From: CBDAQD01 sp965275905
Lineage (GTDB): Bacteria; Pseudomonadota; Alphaproteobacteria; Rhizobiales; JAJFHC01
Length of the DNA stretch: 64,000 nt
NCBI GenBank assembly: GCA_965275905.1
Contig: CBDHYJ010000054.1
Span: forward strand, 31,122-95,121
Direction: 5' to 3'
Made by a program: the position numbers and the translations under genes. The notes under the pieces were generated by a model. The model was given only the letters and a program-made list of their open reading frames with translations. It did not search any database and was not told the DNA's origin. Below are positions 52,893 to 61,881 of the stretch, piece after piece; the first letter of the stretch is position 1, and the number at the start of each line of letters is the position of its first letter.

Positions 52893-54044
52893 ATGCGGCA
52901 AGCACTTGTCATCTTCCTGTCGCTGATACTGCTGTCATCCCCCGGGCTGGTCGACACATCCCGTGCCGGCGAGCGCCCGGCAGCGCGCGTCAACGACCCG
53001 GTCTTTGATCCCGGGCTCTCGGACATTCTGCAGAAGGCTCTGGAGCAGGCCGCCCGGGAGCAGGGCGCGGACAACATCTCGGCCAGCCTGTACATCAGTG
53101 ACCGCTGCCACTGGCAAGGTGCAGCCGGGTTCACCAGGCAGGATCCGGATGTTCGGGTTACGCCGGATACGCTCTTCGCCTTCGGCAGCATCACCAAGAC
53201 CATGGTCGCGGCGATCGTCCTGCAGCTTGCCGAGGAGAAAAAGCTCGGACTGGATGACAAGCTCGGAAAATGGATAACCGGCTATCGCAACATCGATCCG
53301 GCCGTCACCGTCCGTCAGCTGCTCAACCACAGCAGCGGTCTCAACGACTTCATGGGCAGCCGACGGTTCCGGTCCGATGTCAGGGCTGATCCGGATCTGA
53401 GGTTTTCGCCTGAGGATGTCCTGAAATACGTCAGGCGGCCCCTTGCTCCGTCCGGCGAGGGCACGCACTACACCAACACGAACTACATCCTGCTGGGCCT
53501 CATCGTTGAAGCGGTCACGGGCAATCCGTTCGAGCATGAACTGGAAAAGCGGATTACCGGTCCGCTGGGTTTGAGCAATACATCTCTTGCAAATCTCGCA
53601 GAGCGCAAATCTGATCCCCGGCGCTGGGCCAACAGCCTCGCGCCGCCCGGGTCCATGTTCAGCGCCATCTGGACGGCAGGCGCATTGGCGTCGACATCAG
53701 GAGATGTGGCGAAGTGGGCGCGTGCGCTCTTCGCCGGCAATGTCCTGCAGGTGGCGACGCGGAAGCGCATGCTGGTTTTTGGCGAGAGGCAGCTTTCGGA
53801 TTTCCGAATACCGATGGGGCTGGGTGTCTGGAATCTGTCATCCAACGGAATCGTGGCGTGGGGCCACGGCGGCCGTGTCGAGCCGTATCTTTCAAGAATG
53901 GCCTATCTGCCGCAATTCAGGCTGAGCATCGCCTACTCATCCACTGGCGGCCGCGGCCAGGCCATTCCCGGAAAGCATCTGTTTCGCGCGTATCTGGCCA
54001 ATCGACCGGGCGACATTTCAGTGTGTTTTGAAAGTCCGAACTGA
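52893..54044 (+). CDS. Secreted serine beta-lactamase-like hydrolase
   Basis: The 383-residue protein has a signal peptide (ALVIFLSLILLSSPG) and a complete class C catalytic set: SITK at 99-102, YTNTN around residue 200 and WGHGG near the C-terminus. It acts in the periplasm as a D,D-peptidase, esterase or beta-lactamase-like enzyme. ATG 52893 is preferred; an in-frame ATG at 52860 would lengthen the signal region. It is followed by a perfect hairpin. Confidence 0.9.
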   Translation: MRQALVIFLSLILLSSPGLVDTSRAGERPAARVNDPVFDPGLSDILQKALEQAAREQGADNISASLYISDRCHWQGAAGFTRQDPDVRVTPDTLFAFGSITKTMVAAIVLQLAEEKKLGLDDKLGKWITGYRNIDPAVTVRQLLNHSSGLNDFMGSRRFRSDVRADPDLRFSPEDVLKYVRRPLAPSGEGTHYTNTNYILLGLIVEAVTGNPFEHELEKRITGPLGLSNTSLANLAERKSDPRRWANSLAPPGSMFSAIWTAGALASTSGDVAKWARALFAGNVLQVATRKRMLVFGERQLSDFRIPMGLGVWNLSSNGIVAWGHGGRVEPYLSRMAYLPQFRLSIAYSSTGGRGQAIPGKHLFRAYLANRPGDISVCFESPN

Positions 54045-54093
54045 TCGCAACGCGAAGTCGGCATGCCGCCGCGATCTATCGGAAGGGTGGGCG

Positions 54094-54127
54094 TTCAGCC
54101 GCACCGCGCTGAGGCAGTGCGGCTGAA
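54094..54127. terminator. Perfect 11-bp hairpin between convergent genes
   Basis: TTCAGCCGCAC (54094-54104) and GTGCGGCTGAA (54117-54127) pair fully around a 12-base loop. It lies between the serine hydrolase stop and the stop of the convergent PQQ-type dehydrogenase, 7 bases from the latter. A bidirectional terminator is likely; the T-run is weak. Confidence 0.6.
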
Positions 54128-54133
54128 GCAGCT

Positions 54134-55417
54134 TCATTTCTTGGGCGTGAGCTTGTGGATGTCGCCTCCGTCCACGGCGGCATAAAGGCTGCCGTCAGGT
54201 CCCTGGACAACCGACCGGAACCGGCCGGACGCCATCGGCAGGGCCATGGAGGTGACGTTCTTTACGGACTTGCCATCGTCGGCAAGATCGATCACGTCGA
54301 TCCGCATGCCGACGGCCGTTCCGCCAAATCCGATCCCCATGATGCCGACCGCAAGGCGGCCATTCCAGGCACCCCACTGATCTCCGGTGAGGTATGTGGC
54401 CGACGATGTCCCCTGGGACAGGCCGTTATTGTTCCATGCCGGCGGCATCGCGTCCGGGAAGGACTTGGTGTCCGTCATGGGCATGAATTTGACCCGTTCC
54501 GCGGGGTCCATGCCTTCCATCTGGTTCGGCATGTAACCGCAATAGTTGTCGGGGCAATCGCCGCGTCCGGCCCTGTTGGGGCGCGGATCCCATCCGGCAT
54601 TTCCGCCGTTCACCAGCACCGTGATCTCATCGGAATGCCAGGGCCCGTGTTCCGCCGTGACCGGCGTGCCGTCGCCGGGGCGGAAGGCAATGCCCTGCAC
54701 GTTGCGGTGACCATAGGTGTAGATCCGGGAATCGAATCCCTCAGGCGGCTTGTTGTCCGGGTTCGCCTTGCCGTCGCGGTCGATGCGCAGCACCTTGCCG
54801 CCGATCATGGTCGGGCTTTGCGGGACCACGCCATTGTGCGTGTCGCCGGTCGTCAGGAACAGCGAACCATCGGGTGCGAAGCGGACCCGCCCGCCATTAT
54901 GCGCACCCGGACCGCCGAACGGATGCTCGGTGGCCTTCGGCTTGTAGGGAACGTCATCCACGATATCGGTGCGATCGGACACCGAAGACAGATCATCGCT
55001 CACCTTGAAGCGCATCAGGCGGTTGGTGCCGGGCGCCGTCTTGTTCGATGTGGAATAGACATAGAGGTAGCGGTTGTCGTTGAAAGACGGGTCGACCGCC
55101 ACGCCCATCATTCCCGCCTGGCCTTCGCAGAACAGATCGCCCGCCGTGCTGGCATAGCCGCTCGTTCCGCCCATGCCGAGCAGCGCCTTGGTGTCACCGG
55201 AGGGAAGCCGGACTGAGAGGCCTTTGCATTTCTCGGTGTAGAACATGGTGCCATCCGGCAGGAAGGCCATGTCCCAGGGGCTTTCCAGCCCGGTCATTAC
55301 GGTGGAGTGCGCCAGGGTGGGCGCTTTAGCATGTCCGTCCGCCGCAGCTGTAGCACTGTAGGACACACTGGCGGCCAGCGCCGCGCAGATCGACCACAAT
55401 GTAACAGATCGTCTCAT
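54134..55417 (-). CDS. PQQ-dependent sugar (glucose/sorbosone) dehydrogenase-like protein
   Basis: The 427-residue protein has a signal peptide (cleavage near SATAAA) and a six-bladed propeller like soluble quinoprotein glucose/sorbosone dehydrogenase. Blocks include ESPWDMAFLPDGTMFYTEK, MMGVAVDPSF, APDGSLFLTTGD and TYGHRNVQGIAFRPGDG, which holds the catalytic-type His/Arg/Asn. It would oxidise an aldose or similar substrate in the periplasm. A cytochrome c gene two positions downstream on the same strand could take its electrons. No pqq biosynthesis genes are visible. Confidence 0.87.
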   Translation of the reverse strand: MRRSVTLWSICAALAASVSYSATAAADGHAKAPTLAHSTVMTGLESPWDMAFLPDGTMFYTEKCKGLSVRLPSGDTKALLGMGGTSGYASTAGDLFCEGQAGMMGVAVDPSFNDNRYLYVYSTSNKTAPGTNRLMRFKVSDDLSSVSDRTDIVDDVPYKPKATEHPFGGPGAHNGGRVRFAPDGSLFLTTGDTHNGVVPQSPTMIGGKVLRIDRDGKANPDNKPPEGFDSRIYTYGHRNVQGIAFRPGDGTPVTAEHGPWHSDEITVLVNGGNAGWDPRPNRAGRGDCPDNYCGYMPNQMEGMDPAERVKFMPMTDTKSFPDAMPPAWNNNGLSQGTSSATYLTGDQWGAWNGRLAVGIMGIGFGGTAVGMRIDVIDLADDGKSVKNVTSMALPMASGRFRSVVQGPDGSLYAAVDGGDIHKLTPKK

Positions 55418-55620
55418 GATATTTCCTCCCGTTTCTTATTTGGTAGGCCCGAAAAAAACTCGGGCGTTCAAAGCTTAACGCATGGGCCCGAGGCTTCAAC
55501 GTCTTTCCCGGACTGCGGCAAGTCTCAAGAACCAGACAGACGGTGCACCCATCCTGCTGACAGCCCGGCCGCGAATATTGGTTATCTCGGAGTCGATGAC
55601 TTCAGGCCCAATCCTGAAGA

Positions 55621-56310
55621 TTACTCGCCAAAAATGGCAACATGAAGTGCGTCAAACCGTTGATCGTCAACGCGAATGATGTGGCGCGGGCCGTCCCGGC
55701 GCCAATCCGTGTCAAAGCCGGTGCCGGACATGGTGGTGTCGGCCCGGATGAACTGGCCGTGGCTGAACGACAGAGTGCGCTTGAAGCCATTAGAGAACGT
55801 CACCACAACAGTGGCATCGCCGCCGCCGCTGCGCGCGACACCGAACCGGCATGTCGCCAGTTCCTGGCCGCGGATTTGCGCACATTGCAGGCTGCCCGTC
55901 GCGTCGAACTTGCCCAGGCGCGCGCGCTCAGCGGTGTCGTCCGGGCCCATGGGTACGGTTCCATCGGGCCCGCGCGCGGGTTGCAGGTGGTCTGCCGGAA
56001 CATAACCGCGGGTTCTGCCGCGCAGGGGCTGGACAAGGCACCAGATGCGGTCTGCTGCCGGTGCACATCCGTGATTGAACAGGATTGCTCCCTCATTCAC
56101 CGCGGCAAGGACCGCAGCATCGCGTGAGCCCGACTTGCGCAGGGAAAGCCCGTCGGGAGCGGAGACCTGCCAGCGGCGCGGACCGCCCGCAGCCGGGGAG
56201 GCGGCCCTGGCCTTGGCTGCGGCGCTCTCGCCTTTTGCCACGTGGCTCAGGCCCAGGGCAGGGAGCGCGACGGCGAGCGCAATGCAGGCGCTCAATGCGG
56301 TGCGGCCCAT
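55621..56310 (-). CDS. Exported SH3-like domain protein
   Basis: The 229-residue protein has a signal peptide (LSACIALAVALPALG) and a bacterial SH3-like domain (VSAPDGLSLRKSGSRDAAVL to TRGYVPADHL), then a C-terminal beta-rich part (ATVVVTFSNGFKRTLSF). Bacterial SH3 domains often bind cell wall or act as adaptors. It lies 203 bases before the dehydrogenase gene, on the same strand, and 21 bases after the cytochrome c gene. Function unknown. Confidence 0.78.
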   Translation of the reverse strand: MGRTALSACIALAVALPALGLSHVAKGESAAAKARAASPAAGGPRRWQVSAPDGLSLRKSGSRDAAVLAAVNEGAILFNHGCAPAADRIWCLVQPLRGRTRGYVPADHLQPARGPDGTVPMGPDDTAERARLGKFDATGSLQCAQIRGQELATCRFGVARSGGGDATVVVTFSNGFKRTLSFSHGQFIRADTTMSGTGFDTDWRRDGPRHIIRVDDQRFDALHVAIFGE

Positions 56311-56331
56311 GCGCTTTCTCCCTTTCGCCGT

Positions 56332-56649
56332 CTACTTGAAGGCCTCCGCCACATAGGCTGCCAGGTTGTCGATGTCCTCATCCGACAAGTTCTTCGACAA
56401 TGACATCATGATTGCGGAATTCGGCCCGACTTTTTCTCTGGCGCGGTACTTGGTGAGCCGGTCGTCGATGTAGGCCGCGTCTCTTCCCTTGATGGCGGGG
56501 AAACTCGCCATACCCTTGCCCGTCTTGCCGTGGCACTGAAAGCAGTTCTCGAAATACCGCTTCTTTCCCGCTTCAACATCTCCACCGTACGCTTCCGCCG
56601 TGCCAAGGGCGAAGGTCGCCGAGATAGCCAGCAGCATGAGCCTTGTCAT
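56332..56649 (-). CDS. Small periplasmic cytochrome c
   Basis: The 105-residue protein starts at ATG 56649 after GGAGG. It has a signal peptide ending near GTAEA and a heme-c site CFQCH at 36-40, with the axial Met likely in IMMSLSKNL and the C-terminal helix IDNLAAYVAEAF. It is a class I cytochrome c of the type that accepts electrons from periplasmic dehydrogenases. It is first in the unit with the SH3-like protein and, probably, the PQQ-type dehydrogenase. Confidence 0.92.
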   Translation of the reverse strand: MTRLMLLAISATFALGTAEAYGGDVEAGKKRYFENCFQCHGKTGKGMASFPAIKGRDAAYIDDRLTKYRAREKVGPNSAIMMSLSKNLSDEDIDNLAAYVAEAFK

Positions 56650-56848
56650 TAAGGGTCCTCCGATATCGTTTTGTGCGCGCATCTGAGCGCGACCCGCGTC
56701 GACCCTCCAAGATTAAGGTCCCTTCAGGGCCTGTCAATTCGGCTTCGGCGATAACGCGCGCATGACAATGTGGTGAACGCACTGGTAGTTTCGGGCGCGG
56801 TCACTACGTAACGGACAACAAGATTGCAACCGAATTGTGGAGACCAGA

Positions 56849-57307
56849 ATGCCCGCAACCCGACGCCAATTCCTTGCGCTCGCCGCTTCGCTGCCCGCCC
56901 TGGGCGTGGTCGCGTCCGCCGCCAGCGCGAAGACCCCCGCCGTCTACGCCAACAGGGGCATTGCCATCGACGGCACCGATGCGGTCGCCTATTTCACGCA
57001 AGGCAAGCCGGTGGCCGGTTCGAAGACGTTCTCGCACAAGTGGAACGGCGCGACCTGGCTGTTCTCCTCGGACGCGAACCGCGCGAAGTTCGCCTCCAAC
57101 CCGAGAGCCTATGCGCCGCAGTACGGCGGCTATTGCGCCTATGCGGTGTCCGAAGGGTATACGGCGTCGACCGTCCCGGAAGCCTGGAAGATCGTCGACG
57201 GCAAGCTCTACCTGAATTACTCGCGCAGCGTCCAGCGCCGCTGGGAGCGCAATATCCCCGCGCGCATCAAGGCGGGCAATGCGAACTGGCCCGGCGTGCT
57301 GAAGTAG
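56849..57307 (+). CDS. YHS-domain exported protein
   Basis: The 152-residue protein has a Tat-like or Sec signal (PATRRQFLALAASLPALGVVA) and a YHS-type domain: AIDGTDAVAYFTQGKPVAGS, FSHKWNGATWLFSSDANRAK and the Cys-containing YGGYCAYAVSEGY. YHS domains accompany metal-binding proteins and copper ATPases. ATG 56849 follows GGAG at 7 bases. It is a single gene, divergent from the cytochrome c operon across 199 bases. Confidence 0.9.
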   Translation: MPATRRQFLALAASLPALGVVASAASAKTPAVYANRGIAIDGTDAVAYFTQGKPVAGSKTFSHKWNGATWLFSSDANRAKFASNPRAYAPQYGGYCAYAVSEGYTASTVPEAWKIVDGKLYLNYSRSVQRRWERNIPARIKAGNANWPGVLK

Positions 57308-57439
57308 TCCGCGGATCGGACACCGCCGGTCCCCATATCCGGTCCGGCGGATTCGATGCCAATCGGCACGGTTGAAGTGCCGACAGAAACTTGAGACCCT
57401 GCCGCTCTCGGATCAGAGACTCTTGAGGGTGGGGGGATC

Positions 57440-58252
57440 ATGTCGGACCCGTATGCAAATCTGGCCTCCGAGGAAGAGGCCATTCAGTTGCGCATCGCCG
57501 ATGCGATGGATGCGCGATGCCTTGAACCGGCGCAGGTCGCCATCCGGAAGGCGTACCTGAGCGGTCTGGACCTGCCCGACGGCGCGTACGCGGTCGAGTT
57601 CGGATCCGGCACCGGGCATGTCACGCGCGATCTCGTCGCGATAGCCGGTGCCGAACGCGCCCATGGCATCGAACCCTCGGCTGTCATGGTCCGGCGGGCG
57701 GAACAGCACTTCGCGGAGGAGCCCGCGCTGAGTTTCGAGGTCGGCGACGCCAAGCGCACCGGTCTCCCGGATGCATCCGCCGACCTCATTCTTATGCACA
57801 CCCTGCTGTGTCATGTCCCCGGACCGGAGGACGCCGTCCGCGAGGCGTTCCGCGTGCTCAAGCCCGGCGGACTTCTGGCGATCTGTGACGGCGACTATGA
57901 CACGGCGACCGCCCAGATCGCGGATTACGATCCGCTGGACCAACTCATCCGCTTCATGATCAACCAGAACGTGACCAACCTCTGGATCATGCGCCAGATC
58001 ACGGACATGCTGACCGGCACGGGTTTCGAACTGGGAGCGCGTCGCGGTCACGGCTACGTTGCCGAGGGCGAGGCGACGTACTTTATGACGGTCATCGACC
58101 GCGGGGCGGACCGGATGGCGGAAACCGGTCTTCTGTTCCCCGAAACGGCCGAAGCCATGAAGGCCGAGGCGAGGAGCCGCCTGGCCGCCGACAAGTTCTT
58201 CGGCTTCATGTCCTATGTGAGCCAGATTGCCCGAAAACCGTCTGCCGGCTGA
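57440..58252 (+). CDS. SAM-dependent methyltransferase (MT11 type)
   Basis: The 270-residue protein has motif I AVEFGSGTGHVTRDLVAIA near residue 51, EPSAVMVRRAEQHF after strand 2, DASADLILMHTLLCHVPGPE and VLKPGGLLAICDGDYD. It is a class I methyltransferase of the UbiE-like group with a larger C-terminal part. Substrate unknown. It is a single gene with 132 bases before it. Confidence 0.87.
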   Translation: MSDPYANLASEEEAIQLRIADAMDARCLEPAQVAIRKAYLSGLDLPDGAYAVEFGSGTGHVTRDLVAIAGAERAHGIEPSAVMVRRAEQHFAEEPALSFEVGDAKRTGLPDASADLILMHTLLCHVPGPEDAVREAFRVLKPGGLLAICDGDYDTATAQIADYDPLDQLIRFMINQNVTNLWIMRQITDMLTGTGFELGARRGHGYVAEGEATYFMTVIDRGADRMAETGLLFPETAEAMKAEARSRLAADKFFGFMSYVSQIARKPSAG

Positions 58253-58369
58253 ATGCGGCCGGCGTGACTTGGCCTCGAACGCGCGGTTTGCATCCGCCGC
58301 GCGATGTGGCAAGCACACCTTCGGAACCGACCCGACGGCACGATTCTCCGCAAACAAGAGGGCACCGCA

Positions 58370-59008
58370 ATGCTCGAACCCGCTGCGCTCATTTCATTGA
58401 TTGATCACATCGCGGTCCTGGTGTTCGCCCTGACCGGCGCCCTGGTCGCCAGCCGCAAGCAGATGGATATTTTCGGCTTTGCCTTGCTGGCCGCGGTCAC
58501 GGGGCTGGGAGGGGGCGCTGTCCGCGACACCGCGCTCGGCACGCTGCCGATGGTCTGGGTGCAGGAACCGTCCTACCTGCTGGTCTGCGCGGCGACGGCC
58601 TTTCTCGGATTTTTCTTCGTCCAGCACATCCGTTCGCGCTACGCGCTGATCCTGTGGCTCGACTCCCTCGGCCTGTCCTTCTTTGCGGTGCTCGGCGCCG
58701 ACAAGGCGCTGGGTGCAGGCGTGGACCCGGTCATCGCGGTCATGATGGGGGTCGTCACGGCCTCGTTCGGCGGCATCATCCGCGACATCCTCGGCGGAGA
58801 GAGCCCGCTGATCCTGCGCCGGGAGATCTACGTCTCGGCCGCCCTGCTGGGCGCGGCCATCTATGTGCTCTTGGTCGTCGCCGGGCTTTCCGGCACAATC
58901 GCCGGGGTGACGGGCTTCACCGCCTGCTTTGTTCTCCGGGCGCTTTCGATCCGGTATCAGCTGTCCCTGCCGCGCTACAAGCCGCGTCCCGGACGCACAT
59001 TCACGTAA
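58370..59008 (+). CDS. TRIC-family (UPF0126, YadS-like) membrane channel
   Basis: The 212-residue protein has seven helices in two TRIC repeats, each with the loop glycine-aspartate motif: VTGLGGGAVRDTALGTLP and VTASFGGIIRDILGGESP. Bacterial TRIC proteins form trimeric cation channels. ATG 58370 follows AGAGGG; the frame opens 22 codons earlier. It is 28 bases before the AraC gene and may share its transcript. Confidence 0.92.
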   Translation: MLEPAALISLIDHIAVLVFALTGALVASRKQMDIFGFALLAAVTGLGGGAVRDTALGTLPMVWVQEPSYLLVCAATAFLGFFFVQHIRSRYALILWLDSLGLSFFAVLGADKALGAGVDPVIAVMMGVVTASFGGIIRDILGGESPLILRREIYVSAALLGAAIYVLLVVAGLSGTIAGVTGFTACFVLRALSIRYQLSLPRYKPRPGRTFT

Positions 59009-59036
59009 TCCGGGTATGCGGAAAGAGACGCCAACG

Positions 59037-59864
59037 ATGCCGGACCGGTCACATCAGGAAAACGCCTTCTGGCGGCAGCAGGATCTGGACGGTCTTGAAT
59101 GCTTCAGGGCCGGCTTCACCGATCATCGCTATCGGCGCCATAGCCACGCCGGCTATGTCATCGGCGTCGTAACGCATGGCTGCGAAGTCTTCTGGTGTCG
59201 CGGCGCGCATCATACCGTCGAGCCCGGCGACATCATCCTCGTGAACCCGCAGTCTCAACACGACGGCGAAGCCGGCTGTGACGCCGGCTGGCGTTACCGC
59301 GTGCTCTATCCGGACGAACGCCATCTCAACGGTCTGATGCGGTCGGGAAAGGGCGGTTCGGCGGCGCCCAGGTTCAGGCACTCCAGGGTCCGCGACCCGC
59401 TGCTGGCCGCTCGCATTGCGAACTTCCATGCAGCCTGTGAAGGCGGCGCGCCTACGACCGCCCTCGAGGAGACCTGGAGCGGGATCCTGCTCGACCTGGT
59501 CGACAGGTATGCCGAAGTGCCGTCGCCCGCATCGCTCGACCTGGCGGTGCCCGACGCCATCGAACGCGCACGCGGCATCATCATGGAGGAGGCGGACCGG
59601 CCGCTTTCCCTTGCAACAATCGCCGGGCGGGTCGGTCTCACGCGCTGGCATCTCGTGCGCAAATTCAAGGACACCTTCGGCACATCTCCGCATGCCCTCC
59701 TGATCGACCGCCGGCTCCGGATCGCCAAGTCGCTGCTGGACTCGGGCGAGCCGATCGCATCGGCCGCCGCGGCTGCCGCGTTCACGGATCAGAGCCACTT
59801 CAGCCGGCATTTCTTCGCCGCATTCGGCATGACGCCCGGCGCCTACGCGCAGGCGCGTTGCTGA
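59037..59864 (+). CDS. AraC-family transcriptional regulator
   Basis: The 275-residue protein has a cupin sensor domain (RRHSHAGYVIGVVTHGCEVF; VEPGDIILVNPQSQHDG) and two C-terminal HTH units (LSLATIAGRVGLTRWHLVRK; SAAAAAAFTDQSHFSRHFFA). It lies 69 bases before an M20 amidohydrolase gene in the same direction and probably controls it. ATG 59037 is chosen; ATG 59016 is in frame but lacks a ribosome site. Confidence 0.9.
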   Translation: MPDRSHQENAFWRQQDLDGLECFRAGFTDHRYRRHSHAGYVIGVVTHGCEVFWCRGAHHTVEPGDIILVNPQSQHDGEAGCDAGWRYRVLYPDERHLNGLMRSGKGGSAAPRFRHSRVRDPLLAARIANFHAACEGGAPTTALEETWSGILLDLVDRYAEVPSPASLDLAVPDAIERARGIIMEEADRPLSLATIAGRVGLTRWHLVRKFKDTFGTSPHALLIDRRLRIAKSLLDSGEPIASAAAAAAFTDQSHFSRHFFAAFGMTPGAYAQARC

Positions 59865-59933
59865 AGCGCAATTTCCTACAAGACCGCTGGACGCCCTTCG
59901 CGTAGTTCACGCCTTGAACAGAAAGGTGAGCTT

Positions 59934-61106
59934 ATGCGGACAAACGACGATGTTGCGGCGGTCCTCGACGATGTGATCGCCTGGCAGCGGCACCTGCACC
60001 GGAACCCGGAACTGGGGTTTGAGGAAACCGCAACGGCGGATTTCATCGCCCGGAAGCTTGAAGACTTCGGCCTCGAGGTGCATCGCGACATCTCGGAGAC
60101 CTGCGTGCTGGGCGTTCTGCGCGCAGGCACTAGCGACAGAACCGTCATCTTCAGGGCCGAGCTCGATGCCCTGCCGATCCCGGAGAACACCGGGCTTGCC
60201 CATGCCTCGGAAGTCGAGGGCGTCATGCACGCCTGCGGCCACGATGCGCACAGCGCCATCCTGCTGGGCGCGGCCCGCGTGCTCGCGCAGGCACCGGCCT
60301 TCGACGGAACGGTCTGTTTCCTGTTCCAGGCCGCCGAGGAAGTGCTGGGCGGCGGCAGGAAACTGGTGGCGGACGGCTTTCTCGACCGGTTCCCGGCCGA
60401 CGCGGTGTTCTCGGTGCACAACTGGCCCGGTTTCGCGGAGGGACATGTTGCCGTGGCAACCGGGCCGATGATGGCCGCCGTCGATGATTTCACCGTCTCG
60501 TTCCAGGGCACGGGATGCCACGCCGCGATGCCGGACCTCGGCGATGACCCCGTGCTGGCGGCGGCCGAATTCGTCAGCTCCGCGCAGCGGATCGTCAGCC
60601 GTACGCGCAATCCGCAATCCGCGCTGGTTCTGAGCTTCACCCAGATCCATGGCGGATCAATCAACAATATCGTTCCGGGAAAGGTCGACGTGCAGGGGAC
60701 CGCCCGCTTCTTCGATCCGGCGTTCTCCGGTCACTGCGCGGAACAGCTCGGGCGGATTGCGGAGGGAATTGCGAGCGCTCACGGGCTGGCATGCGAACTC
60801 GATTACCGCCGTGGCTATCCGGCCGTCATCAATACGTCCGGCGGCGCGGAACTGGCTGCCTTGGCGGCGGGCGGCTTTTTGCCTGAGGCCCGGGTGGAAA
60901 AGGACCTGCCTCCGTCCATGGGCTGCGAGGATTTTTCGTACCTTCTGAACGCCGTGGGCGAGGGGGCTTATGTCTGGCTCGGCGCGGGCGAAGTCGGGCC
61001 CGGCGAAGGCCTCCACGGCGACCGGTACGTCTTCAACGAAAACCTGTTTCCGATCGGCATCCGGTTCTGGCAGGCGCTGGCCGCACGCGCGCTGCCGCCG
61101 CGCTGA
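59934..61106 (+). CDS. M20-family amidohydrolase (HipO/IAA-amide hydrolase-like)
   Basis: The 390-residue metallo-amidohydrolase has the M20D metal site: FRAELDALPIPENTGL, MHACGHDAHSAILLGA (Cys101, His103), FQAAEEVLGGG and MGCEDFSYLL near the C-terminus. Members cleave N-acyl amino acids such as hippurate or indole-acetyl amino acids. AAAGGTGAG precedes the start. It follows the AraC regulator. Confidence 0.92.
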   Translation: MRTNDDVAAVLDDVIAWQRHLHRNPELGFEETATADFIARKLEDFGLEVHRDISETCVLGVLRAGTSDRTVIFRAELDALPIPENTGLAHASEVEGVMHACGHDAHSAILLGAARVLAQAPAFDGTVCFLFQAAEEVLGGGRKLVADGFLDRFPADAVFSVHNWPGFAEGHVAVATGPMMAAVDDFTVSFQGTGCHAAMPDLGDDPVLAAAEFVSSAQRIVSRTRNPQSALVLSFTQIHGGSINNIVPGKVDVQGTARFFDPAFSGHCAEQLGRIAEGIASAHGLACELDYRRGYPAVINTSGGAELAALAAGGFLPEARVEKDLPPSMGCEDFSYLLNAVGEGAYVWLGAGEVGPGEGLHGDRYVFNENLFPIGIRFWQALAARALPPR

Positions 61107-61111
61107 TCTGC

Positions 61112-61127
61112 GCGCCGGCTCGTGCCG
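61112..61127. terminator. Short GC hairpin after the amidohydrolase gene
   Basis: GCCGGC (61112-61117) and GCCGGC (61122-61127) form a 6-bp stem with a TCGT loop, 6 bases after the stop codon, followed by a few T. A weak candidate terminator. Confidence 0.35.
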
Positions 61128-61176
61128 GCCGCTTTGCCGTCTTGACATTTGCGGACGGTGAAGGCGCATTCCGGTC

Positions 61177-61881
61177 ATGCAGAGACTCAAAGGTCATTGG
61201 CAACTCATCCTCGTCACCGCGCTGGTGTTCGCGCTGTGGTCCACCCCGGTGGTGCTGCCGCTGAAGATTCTGGTCGTGTTCCTGCACGAGCTGTCCCACG
61301 GTCTCGCCGCGGTCCTGACCGGGGGCACGATCGTGGATATTTCACTGTCGGCCCGCCAGGGCGGCCATGCCGTCACGCGCGGCGGCAATGTCTTCGTCAT
61401 CCTTTCGGCCGGCTATGTCGGGTCGCTCCTGATCGGCGTGGCCTTGCTGGTGGCGGCGCTGCGCACCGATGCGGACCGCATCGTCATGGGCGTGTTCGGC
61501 GGGATCATGCTTGCCGTCACCGCGTTCTTCATCCGGGACCTGTTTGCCGTGATCTTCTGCGGGGTCACGGGGGCGGCCATGGTGGCGGTCGCGCGTTATC
61601 TGGACCGCACAGTAAGCGACATGCTGCTGCGGATCATCGGGCTGACGAGCATGATCTACGTGCCCTACGACATTTTCGACGACACCATCGCGCGGTCGGG
61701 ACTGCGGTCCGACGCCTACATGCTGGCCGAGCGGTTCGGCGGCACGACGGAGTTCTGGGGCGGGCTGTGGCTGGTGCTGAGTTTCGCCGTCATTGCCCTG
61801 TGCCTGCTCTACGGCATCGGCCGGAGCAGCAACCTCGCGTTTGGCGGGGCGGGGCAGGGACCTGGGCCGGATCACCCGTAA
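61177..61881 (+). CDS. M50-like intramembrane metalloprotease
   Basis: The 234-residue membrane protein has the zinc motif HELSH at 37-41 inside the helix ILVVFLHELSHGLAAVLTGG, and a later YDIFDDTI segment that may supply the third zinc ligand. It has about six helices. The family (M50B-like) includes site-2 proteases that cut membrane-bound regulators. Its 3' end overlaps the convergent nitrilase-family gene by 10 bases. Confidence 0.85.
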   Translation: MQRLKGHWQLILVTALVFALWSTPVVLPLKILVVFLHELSHGLAAVLTGGTIVDISLSARQGGHAVTRGGNVFVILSAGYVGSLLIGVALLVAALRTDADRIVMGVFGGIMLAVTAFFIRDLFAVIFCGVTGAAMVAVARYLDRTVSDMLLRIIGLTSMIYVPYDIFDDTIARSGLRSDAYMLAERFGGTTEFWGGLWLVLSFAVIALCLLYGIGRSSNLAFGGAGQGPGPDHP

